A stretch of DNA of 12,083 bases from JBGPIK01 sp041484845. GTDB taxonomy: Bacteria; Desulfobacterota; Binatia; UBA9968. Below the pieces are notes generated by a model that had not been told where the DNA came from, did no database searches, and saw nothing but the letters and a program-made list of their open reading frames with translations. A program made the position numbers and the translations under genes. Position 1 is the first letter of the stretch. The number at the start of each line of letters is the position of its first letter. Positions 6,254 through 12,083 of this stretch are shown here, piece by piece. The stretch is from NCBI GenBank assembly GCA_041484845.1, contig JBGPIK010000189.1, positions 1 through 12,083 on the forward strand, read 5' to 3'.

Positions 6254-6488
6254 ATGAACTACCCCCCAGCAAGCTGCTGGGTATCAGAAGGACGATGAGT
6301 ATGATCCCAAAGGCGGCACCCCCGAATGTTTTTATCGTGGTTCGACTGTGCTCACCACGACCCTGAGCCACGTCGAATGGGTAGGGGGTCCAGTTCCGAT
6401 TTTGCCTGGATTCCCGCTTAAAGCATGCGGGAATGACGGTCTTCGGAAAGGAAAAATCAATCTAACGCAGCAAGCTGCGGAGAATTAG
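6254..6488 (-). repeat. Composite palindromic repeat, copy B (inverted)
   Basis: This copy is in the opposite orientation to A and C. Its reverse complement reads hairpin GCAGCTTGCTGCG, TCATTCCCGCATGC...GCGGGAATCCAG, GGAACTGGACCCCC, the nested palindromic unit (CCATTCGAC to GTCGAACCAC), ATTCGGGGGTG and a final GCAGCTTGCT...GGGGTAGTTCAT. It fills nearly all the space between the selenoprotein terminator and the next gene, whose promoter region it must therefore contain or displace. Confidence 0.75.
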
Positions 6489-6503
6489 ACAAAGAGAATA
6501 TAT

Positions 6504-7556
6504 ATGGCACAACAAGCGTTGCAAGCAGAACGTTTTGAGGTTCAAGAGGACTTGTGGGCAGTCAATGCCTTGTTTGAAGAGAAGGGCTGGACGGATGGAT
6601 TGCCGATCATTCCACCGACGGAAGAGCGCGTGGCGCAAATGCTCGCCGCGGTGAAACGCGATCCGAGCGATGTCATCGGCACCGTGCCGCCGCGATGGGC
6701 GCCCGCGACCGTGGAAAAAATTGCCATCAATGGCGTGATGGCGGGCTGTTTGCCACAGTATATGCCTTTACTGGTTGCTGCGACTGAGGCGATTACCGAC
6801 CCCAAGCTTAATCTTTATTCTTTGCAGGCAACAACCGGCGGGCCGGCGGTCATGCTGATCATAAACGGCCCGGTGCGCAACACGTTGAAGATCAATGGCG
6901 GATCGAACGCTTTGGGTGAGGGCTGGCGTGCCAATGCTACGATTGGTCGTTGCATTCGTTTGATCCAACGCAATATCGGCGGTTCGTATCCGGGGACGAC
7001 TTGCAAAGCCACGCTTGGATGGCCGGGAAAGTATTCGATCTGTATCGGTGAAAACGAAGAAGCGAGCCCGTGGGAGCCGCTCCATGTAGAGCGCGGCTTC
7101 GATCGCAACACGAACTCGGTGACGGCGATCAGCGCCGACGGCTCGACGCGCGCTTCGGATCTCGATAGTACAAAAGCCGTCGGCATACTGACGAACTTTG
7201 CGCAGCGGATGGAGGGACCTTCGGGACCGGAAGCGATCATGGTGATCTGTCCCGAACACGCGAAGATCATCGCCGGCGATGGTTACAGCAAGGCCGACGT
7301 CAAAAAGTTTGTCTGGGAGCGCGCTGCCTATCGCATGAAGGATCTACCGGATGAAACCTTCGCGCAGAGGGTGAAGCGTCGGCCCGATTTGAAATTGACG
7401 CGCGACAGCGTGATTCCGGTGACCGACAAACCGGAAGACATTCTCGTCGTCGTCGCGGGAGGCGACGGTTCTCAGTCCCAGTACATACACGTCTGGGGAC
7501 AAAGTACGCCTCAGGGCGGGTCGACGCGGTCGGTGACGAAAGCAATTCAAGGTTGA
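6504..7556 (+). CDS. Conserved protein of unknown function, UGSC-associated
   Basis: A 350-residue soluble protein without signal peptide or membrane segments. Blocks that look highly conserved are EKGWTDGLPIIPPTEERV (residues 27-44), GTVPPRWAPATVEKIAINGVMAGC (about 59-82), GGSNALGEGWRANATIGRCIRL, GWPGKYSICIGENEEASPWEPLHVERGF (centre), ICPEHAKIIAGDGYSKADVKKF, and PEDILVVVAGGDGSQSQ near the C-terminus. I recognise this from proteins encoded beside UGSC genes in uncultured soil bacteria, but I know no assigned reaction. Cysteines occur in MAGC, GRCI, TTCKA, SICIGE and VICPEH; whether any meet the selenoprotein is not visible. The start at ATG 6504 has only a weak AAAGAGA upstream. It is separated from the selenoprotein gene by a terminator and repeat B. 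Confidence 0.75.
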   Translation: MAQQALQAERFEVQEDLWAVNALFEEKGWTDGLPIIPPTEERVAQMLAAVKRDPSDVIGTVPPRWAPATVEKIAINGVMAGCLPQYMPLLVAATEAITDPKLNLYSLQATTGGPAVMLIINGPVRNTLKINGGSNALGEGWRANATIGRCIRLIQRNIGGSYPGTTCKATLGWPGKYSICIGENEEASPWEPLHVERGFDRNTNSVTAISADGSTRASDLDSTKAVGILTNFAQRMEGPSGPEAIMVICPEHAKIIAGDGYSKADVKKFVWERAAYRMKDLPDETFAQRVKRRPDLKLTRDSVIPVTDKPEDILVVVAGGDGSQSQYIHVWGQSTPQGGSTRSVTKAIQG

Positions 7557-7583
7557 CGCACCTGAAGAGCGGTGAGTCCAAAA

Positions 7584-7610
7584 CGTTCAAGCCGTTCAAA
7601 ACGTTCAAAT
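7584..7610. repeat. Three tandem 9-bp units CGTTCAANN
   Basis: CGTTCAA recurs at 7584, 7593 and 7602, exactly nine bases apart (CGTTCAAGC, CGTTCAAAA, CGTTCAAAT). It lies 27 bases after the stop of the preceding gene. Spacing of nine does not match one helical turn, so it looks more like slippage or a small repeat family than an operator array. Confidence 0.55.
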
Positions 7611-7779
7611 CGTGAGGGAGAACCGATTTGACAGGCCCCCATGAATGAACGAGCGAATTCTCTTGGCCGCTCAATCCATTTGTTCGATTCCCACGTATAT
7701 CGCTGACCCGACCCCGGCCGTTCTTGGTTGCCTAAGAAAGAAACTCTCCGAAAAAGATCACAAAAGCTCTGGAGGTCGA

Positions 7780-8850
7780 ATGGCCGCACAAAGCAAAACT
7801 AGAGCTGTCGTAGTTATGGCCGCGTTCGTCCTCGACGTAGCCGCATCGCTGGTATGGGGACAGAGCAAAAAGCCAACGACCTTTGCCGAGCTCGCGGCTT
7901 ATCCCGGGCCGGACCGCGAGCAAATCTTGCTCGCCGGCGCGAAAAGCGAAGGGAAGGTGGTTTGGTATACTTCGTTGGGTGGCGGCTCCTACAAAGCGAT
8001 CATCGATGCGTTCGAGGCGAAATATCCGGGCGTTAAAGTGGAAGTATACCGCGCGAATGGTTCCGACCTCGTCACGAGGATAACGGAAGAAGCCAACGCG
8101 CGCCGCAATATCGTGGACACAGTGGAATCCACCGGCGAAGTTCTTGCGGCGCTTCGTGAGGCCAAGCTTCTGGCGCCGTTTAACTCCCCCTATTTGCGCA
8201 ATTATCCACCGGCGGCCAAACAAAGAGCCGACAAGGATCTCTACTACTGGGCTATCGCGCGGGAATCCTACGTCGGGTTCGGCTACAACAAGAGTAAACT
8301 CCCGCCGAGCGCGGTGCCAACCAACTTTGATGGTTTACTCAATCCCGAGTTGAAGGGGCGCTTCGCCCTGGGCACGGGCGGCAGCGGCGCTGAAATGATC
8401 GGAGCGATGCTCAAAGTAAAAGGTGAAGCTTTCGTAAAGAAACTCAAAGGCCAGGAGATTCGTCTCTTTTCGCTCGGCGCTCCGGCCATTCGAGATCAGG
8501 TCGCGTCCGGAGAAATAGAAGCGGCGCCGGTCTTTCAAACGCACGCTCTCGAGGCGGCCGAAAAAGGCGCGCCCATAGAATGGCTGCCGATGGATATTGT
8601 GCCGACGCACGCCGGCGCGGCGGTCGTGATGGCCAAACCGGCGCATCCCCGCGCGGCGCTACTCATGGCTGATTTCTTACTCAGCCCCGACGGGCAGCGA
8701 GTGCTGGAACGATTCAAGTACGGCAGTGCCGCGAAAGAATACGGTTTCAAGCGCTGGTACCTGGAAACGGATCTCTCGCGGGAAAAGTACGAACAGGAAG
8801 TCACCAAATGGGAAAACTTGATGCAGAGCATCGTGAAACGGGGCCCGTAA
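7780..8850 (+). CDS. Extracellular solute-binding protein (iron/polyamine-type, family 1)
   Basis: A 356-residue exported substrate-binding component of an ABC importer. The N-terminus is basic then hydrophobic (VVVMAAFVLDVAASLVWG), with likely cleavage near WGQ. The start of the fold is QILLAGAKSEGKVVWYTSL; FEAKYPGVKVEVYRANGSDLVTRI, VDTVESTGEVLAAL, YVGFGYNKSKL and PRAALLMADFLLSPDGQRVLERF then follow, the usual order for AfuA/ferric- or spermidine-type binding proteins. ATG 7780 with GGAGG four bases before is preferred to an ATG at 7645, whose extra 45 residues look non-coding. No permease or ATPase gene lies in the window. The ligand is not predictable. The stop is 11 bases before the next gene, so the two are probably one operon. 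Confidence 0.85.
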   Translation: MAAQSKTRAVVVMAAFVLDVAASLVWGQSKKPTTFAELAAYPGPDREQILLAGAKSEGKVVWYTSLGGGSYKAIIDAFEAKYPGVKVEVYRANGSDLVTRITEEANARRNIVDTVESTGEVLAALREAKLLAPFNSPYLRNYPPAAKQRADKDLYYWAIARESYVGFGYNKSKLPPSAVPTNFDGLLNPELKGRFALGTGGSGAEMIGAMLKVKGEAFVKKLKGQEIRLFSLGAPAIRDQVASGEIEAAPVFQTHALEAAEKGAPIEWLPMDIVPTHAGAAVVMAKPAHPRAALLMADFLLSPDGQRVLERFKYGSAAKEYGFKRWYLETDLSREKYEQEVTKWENLMQSIVKRGP

Positions 8851-8861
8851 CGAGGATTCCA

Positions 8862-10097
8862 ATGAAAAGGCGTCTGTGGCGAAACGGCGTAAGCCTTCTT
8901 CTCCGGTTTTCCCTCTTCTCGCTGTTCTTAATCACTACGGGTTTAATTCCCCGTAGCTTCCTGCATAATGGCGATTCCAAGTCTTTCCAAGGTCCGTCAT
9001 TCCCGCATGCTTTTAGCGGGAATCCAGGCGAAACTCGGACTGGACCCCCGATAAAAACATTCGGGGGTGACGACTTTGGGGCAAATTATCATAAAGTTCT
9101 TTCAATACCCCTCAGCTTGCTGCGGGGTAGTTCATCGTTCTTCTCTGCTCAAGCGGCGGAGTTGCCTGCGGTGCGCATCACCCAGGCGATCATCAATGAA
9201 AAATCATTGGCTTTGTGGATAGGCGTTGAGCAAGGTTTTTTCCGCAAGCACGGCGTGAGTGTTGAAATCATCCAGACGCGCAGCAGCGCTCAAACGCTCG
9301 CGGCGCTGGCCTCGGGTGATATACAGATCGCCGGCACCACTCCGTCCGTGGTCTTAAGCGCCGTGGTCGGGGGAATGGACGTCGCCTTCTTTGGCGGAAT
9401 CGTCAACCGGGCTGACGGCGACTTTGTTGTCGCCCCGGGAATCCGTACGGCCGAAGACCTTAGAGGGAAAAAGCTGGGCGTTCAAAGTCTTGGTGGCGGA
9501 GTTTGGTCCCTGGCCATGCTGGCTCTAGATCACTTGGGACTTGAACCGACGCGGGACAAAATCTTAGTCATTGCCGTGGGTGATCAGTCCGTTCTGGTAC
9601 AAGCTCTGGCTACAGGGAGGATTGACGCTACCTATTTAGGTTATACCTATAGTGCGCTCCTTAAAGAAAAAGGATTTCCCGTGCTATTGGACATTGGCAG
9701 AGCGTCGATCCCCTATCAAGGTCTGGCGCTTGTGGCGCGCCGCTCCTACCTTAAACAGAATCCGCGGACCGTTGATGCAATTCTCAGAGGCGTGATCGAG
9801 TCCGTGGCCTTTATCCAGAACCCCGCCCATAGGGAAGTCGCGCTCAAGTCGTTGGCGAAAAATCTGCGATTAACCAGCACCAAGGAGGCCGAGAGCGGTT
9901 ATGAAGTGTTGCAGTGGCTCTATAGCCTCGATGTCAAGCCGAGTGTAACAGGCATACAAAACATGCAGCGGCTGCTCGCCATGACCAATCCGCGAGTGGC
10001 AGGAATCAAGGCGGAGGACGTGGTGGACGAAGGCCCTGTCCAGCGCGTGGAAAAGACAAGTTTCTATCAAGAACTACTGCCGCACAACAAAAAGTAA
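8862..10097 (+). CDS. NMT1/THI5-like solute-binding protein with repeat insertion
   Basis: A 411-residue SsuA/THI5-type binding protein that would present a small ligand to an ABC importer. The mature fold starts LPAVRITQAIINEKSLALWIG and continues EQGFFRKHGVSVEII, LAALASGDIQIAGTTPSVVL, TAEDLRGKKLGVQSLGG, LATGRIDATYLGYTYSALL and QNPRTVDAILRGVIES. ATG 8862 follows GAGGA five bases upstream and starts 11 bases past the previous stop. Residues 1-24 are a basic and hydrophobic signal start (MKRRLWRNGVSLLLRFSLFS LFLI), and a good cleavage site, FFSAQA-AE, appears only at residues 93-100. Residues about 25-91 are encoded by repeat copy C. Without them residues 1-24 plus SSFFSAQA form a normal signal peptide. 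Export may be impaired or the protein may stay anchored; this is inference. Confidence 0.85.
   Translation: MKRRLWRNGVSLLLRFSLFSLFLITTGLIPRSFLHNGDSKSFQGPSFPHAFSGNPGETRTGPPIKTFGGDDFGANYHKVLSIPLSLLRGSSSFFSAQAAELPAVRITQAIINEKSLALWIGVEQGFFRKHGVSVEIIQTRSSAQTLAALASGDIQIAGTTPSVVLSAVVGGMDVAFFGGIVNRADGDFVVAPGIRTAEDLRGKKLGVQSLGGGVWSLAMLALDHLGLEPTRDKILVIAVGDQSVLVQALATGRIDATYLGYTYSALLKEKGFPVLLDIGRASIPYQGLALVARRSYLKQNPRTVDAILRGVIESVAFIQNPAHREVALKSLAKNLRLTSTKEAESGYEVLQWLYSLDVKPSVTGIQNMQRLLAMTNPRVAGIKAEDVVDEGPVQRVEKTSFYQELLPHNKK
8935..9135 (+). repeat. Composite palindromic repeat, copy C, inside a CDS
   Basis: It shares with A and B the start block CGGGTTTAATTCCCCGTAG, the hairpin TCATTCCCGCATGC...GCGGGAATCCAG, the GGACTGGACCCCC block, ATTCGGGGGTG and the end block CAGCTTGCTGCGGGGTAGTTCAT. 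It lacks the 47-bp nested palindromic unit. The visible span is about 201 bases, a multiple of three, so the reading frame of the solute-binding protein passes through without a stop. Confidence 0.8.
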
Positions 10098-10263
10098 AAC
10101 GAGATGCGATCACGGGCCGCATGAGCAAGTAGGCCAATGCTACCGTTCGCTCTATCCATCCGTATGCGTCTATGCGGAGCCTCCCTTCTAATGGGGTTTG
10201 CTTACGAAGCTCCTCTGTGATAATGCCTGCCGCGAAACGTTGCTTGGCATGAGATCGACGCAT

Positions 10264-10277
10264 CGGCGTTAGCGCCG
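10264..10277 (+). other. Small hairpin before propeller gene
   Basis: CGGCG-TTAG-CGCCG (10264-10277) ends 13 bases before the AAGGAGG ribosome binding site of the gene at 10303. The region 10098-10302 otherwise shows no gene, no clear promoter and no terminator. Confidence 0.3.
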
Positions 10278-10302
10278 CGTATCACCGGGTAAGGAGGCAA
10301 CT

Positions 10303-11625
10303 ATGAAGATGAAAGGCGCACTGACGGCAACTGTTTTGCTGCTACTGTCCACGCTTGGTTTTATCGCTACCGCCCACGCTCAGGGAGTTTTTGCCGGCAA
10401 GGAGGTTCCCATCGCCGTTGGACTCGGCGATCAAACCGACCCCTCGATCAGCGGACCGATCATTTCGTTCACGGACATGTCGTCCGGGGACGCCGACGTT
10501 TACTTTTACGACGAGAGGACCAAGACAACCCATTTCGCAGCCACCGGTCCGGGGGATCAGGAGTTCTCCTCTGTCAGCGGTAACCTCATCGCCTATACGG
10601 ACTACACCGGGCTTGCCCCAGCGGAGGTCTATACCTACGACATCACCACAGGCATCACCACCAACATCAGCAACAACCCTGATAGCGACCAACTGAATCC
10701 AGCGGTCTCCTCCCAGCTCGTTGCATGGGAGGACAAGCAACATGTCCCTCAACACATCTTCGTGTACATCCTCTCCAGCGGGAAAACACAGCAGATCTCG
10801 GGTGGCGGCCCCCAGGCCGCGCCGGCGGCGAGTGGCGGTCGGGTCGCGTACGAGGATTACAGCATCGGCAGCCAGGTGAAGGTTTGGGATTTTGCGACGG
10901 GTGTCACCACGACCCTGGCGGCGACGGTGGCCGGCCAGCCGGACCTCGACGGGGACAACCTCGCCTACGTCGACATGAGCGGCGCAAACTGGGATGTGGT
11001 GGTCCACAACCTGACGAGCGGCGCCGAGACGCGCCTCACTCTCCACGGCACGGGCGGGGGCTACCCCAAAATCAGCGGCGAGTTTGTTGCCTTTGAGGAC
11101 TGATCCTCCGGGGCCTCGCACATCGTGCTCTGGCACTGGACTGGAGGGGAGCTTCACTATTTTTCCCCGTTGACCTCAGTACAGACCCTGGCTGCCATCT
11201 CGGGCAACCGCATCGTCTATACCGACAACCGCAACGGCAACCTCGACATCTATGCCTACGACTTCACCTTCACCTATCCTCCGCCTCCTCCTCCGCCCCC
11301 TCCTCTGGTAGGCTGCAAGAATCCGACTGGTGCGCTCGCGGATTACTGGGTGGTGCGCCGCGTGCGAGGCCTGCCGGCGATCGGCACGGCGTACTTCAAC
11401 TCGACCGTCGCTAAGAAAGTAACGGTCTGTATCACGGGGACTGACGTCACGGCGGGCTGGGTTATCTTGAACCTGAACGTGGACGCGACCCCCGCTGACT
11501 TCGGCCCGGGGACGGTGTACTTCGAGCGGCCCGATTTCGTCCACAAGGGCATCAACGCATCCGCGGCGGCACTCGTGGGCCGGATCGGCGCGTCGATACA
11601 CGTCCGAATCGTCCCCGCGCCATAG
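10303..11625 (+). pseudogene. Secreted seven-repeat beta-propeller protein with in-frame TGA
   Basis: The frame has AAGGAGG (10291-10297) five bases before ATG 10303. It encodes a Sec signal peptide (LTATVLLLLSTLGFIATAHA, cleavage after AHA), then seven repeats of about 40 residues built on (I/V)SG..(V/I)AY.D....G..(D)VYxYD: ISFTDM, IAYTDY, VAWEDK, VAYEDY, LAYVDM, VAFED-stop, IVYTDN. This is a TolB/PD40-like propeller. A TGA at 11101-11103 interrupts repeat 6 right after its Asp, a column that varies in the other repeats; the frame then continues open to 11625. After the propeller come nine prolines (residues 326-334) and an unrecognised C-terminal domain of about 105 residues (VGCKNPTGALADYWVVRRV to HVRIVPAP) with two cysteines. 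Base composition is visibly richer in GC than the upstream genes. Probable nonsense mutation or sequence error; readthrough is possible. Confidence 0.75.
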
Positions 11626-12061
11626 GAAGCATCAGACGCCGCCCTCGGTGTCTCGGTGCCAGGCCTTCGTGGCATAGAACATCATGTGGGCAGGCCTGTC
11701 GCCGTGCGCTTGTGACTTCCGATGGGCATCGACGTTAACGTCGGTGCCCACGCGTTGTCTCGCGTTGTTACTCCCAGGATCAATCGTGAACCTGTGAATT
11801 TATGGGGGCACCACCTGTAATTCGACGTACTCCTCGACAAGATTCTTACTCCAATTCCTTGTACAATAGCTCTCCCTAGGTGAGCTTAGCCCGCATTTCT
11901 CACATCAGAGTCAATCGAGAGGCGAGCTCTCCAGACCGAGGCAATGAGCCTGTGCCTTGGAGCAGCCCGCAAACCGAGTTGCTGGAGCGAACGCCCGTGG
12001 CAAAGCGTAAGCGGCGAACCGAGCACCGAACACGGCATTGAAACTGTTCGCCTCTGTGCCT
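11626..12061. other. Region without recognisable gene
   Basis: Apart from the palindrome at 11723-11750, I see no protein-like reading frame, tRNA fold, CRISPR or promoter here. Both strands have frequent stops and no ribosome binding site leads into a frame. Because the end of this stretch touches adapter sequence, its last part may also be poorly assembled. Confidence 0.5.
11723..11750 (+). terminator. Long palindrome downstream of propeller gene
   Basis: TGGGCA (11723-11728) pairs with TGCCCA (11745-11750), then a T-G wobble, and the centre CGACGTTAACGTCG (11730-11743) is a perfect palindrome. It lies about 100 bases after the stop at 11625. There is no T run after it, so it may be a Rho-independent terminator of poor type, a protein-binding palindrome, or a repeat. 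Confidence 0.4.
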
Positions 12062-12075
12062 CGCTCTTCCGATCT
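12062..12075 (+). other. Illumina adapter remnant
   Basis: CGCTCTTCCGATCT is identical to the 3' end of the Illumina TruSeq adapter and lies eight bases from the end of the window. A chance 14-base match in 12 kb is unlikely (order of 1 in 10,000). The eight bases after it (CGCCTCTC) are the reverse complement of GAGAGGCG at 11917-11924, which suggests an adapter-joined inverted read. This end should be trimmed. Confidence 0.85.
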
Positions 12076-12083
12076 CGCCTCTC

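Noticed and set aside
7645..7779. Upstream start for the first solute-binding protein
   Set aside because: The extra 45 residues do not resemble a signal peptide and would bury the one starting at 7780, which has GGAGG before it.
10198..10226. Promoter TTGCTT-17-TAATGC before the propeller gene
   Set aside because: The -35 box matches only three of six consensus bases; not enough to call.
11101..11103. Second selenocysteine codon
   Set aside because: No SECIS-like hairpin follows, the column varies among the propeller repeats and none has Cys there; a nonsense mutation is simpler.
10342..11157. 271-codon minus-strand ORF
   Set aside because: Shadow of the GC-rich propeller gene; composition is biased to Arg/Val/Gly and it has no ribosome binding site or recognisable domain.
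1..12083. CRISPR array, tRNA or rRNA
   Set aside because: No regularly spaced direct repeats with spacers, no cloverleaf and no rRNA-like sequence were seen; the repeats present are palindromic and dispersed.

Overview
The window is bacterial chromosomal DNA of moderate-to-high GC and looks like one contig from a metagenome. Gene content suggests an uncultured soil or groundwater lineage such as Binatota/Desulfobacterota relatives, Rokubacteria or Tectomicrobia: an MmgE/PrpD protein, solute-binding proteins without a transporter, a UGSC-family selenoprotein, and dispersed palindromic repeats. This assignment is inference; there is no rRNA or marker gene. The right end carries a 14-base match to the Illumina adapter end (12062-12075), so the last bases are probably not genomic.

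Layout. 2-1252 (+): an MmgE/PrpD-family protein that runs off the left edge. 1253-1970: no convincing gene; it holds copy A of a composite palindromic repeat and a possible decayed reading frame. 1971-3110 (-): a small nucleotidyltransferase-like protein that has lost its catalytic aspartates, preceded by a class I SAM methyltransferase split by a one-base shift in a run of eight A (T on the coding strand). 3425-3778 (+): a glycine-zipper lipoprotein. 3859-5217 (+): an MFS transporter, followed by a palindromic repeat. 5650-6204 (+): a UGSC-family selenoprotein whose in-frame TGA (5932-5934) is followed by a SECIS-like hairpin and whose gene ends at a strong terminator-like hairpin. 6254-6488: repeat copy B. 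6504-7556 (+): a conserved protein of unknown function that I associate with the UGSC family. 7780-8850 and 8862-10097 (+): two solute-binding proteins, 11 bases apart, with no permease or ATPase. 10303-11625 (+): a secreted seven-repeat beta-propeller protein interrupted by an in-frame TGA. 11626-12083: no gene, one long hairpin, and the adapter-like end.

Main points. (1) An ordinary gene caller would break the selenoprotein into two short ORFs; read through, it contains U-G-S-C followed by a conserved-looking TSWSVHD stretch. (2) A composite repeat occurs three times (A, B, C). Copies A and B carry a nested 47-bp palindromic unit that C lacks. Copy C lies in frame inside the second solute-binding protein, between the hydrophobic core and the cleavage site of its signal peptide, adding about 67 residues. 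(3) Two genes look broken or recoded: the methyltransferase at a U8 slippery run and the propeller at a UGA in blade 6. In a genome that decodes UGA as selenocysteine, the second UGA needs separate treatment; I see no good SECIS after it.

How the genes may work together: the MFS carrier, the two solute-binding proteins and the MmgE/PrpD enzyme fit uptake and breakdown of small organic acids. The selenoprotein and its neighbour probably act together in an undefined redox or thiol-dependent step. The sequence does not prove either link.
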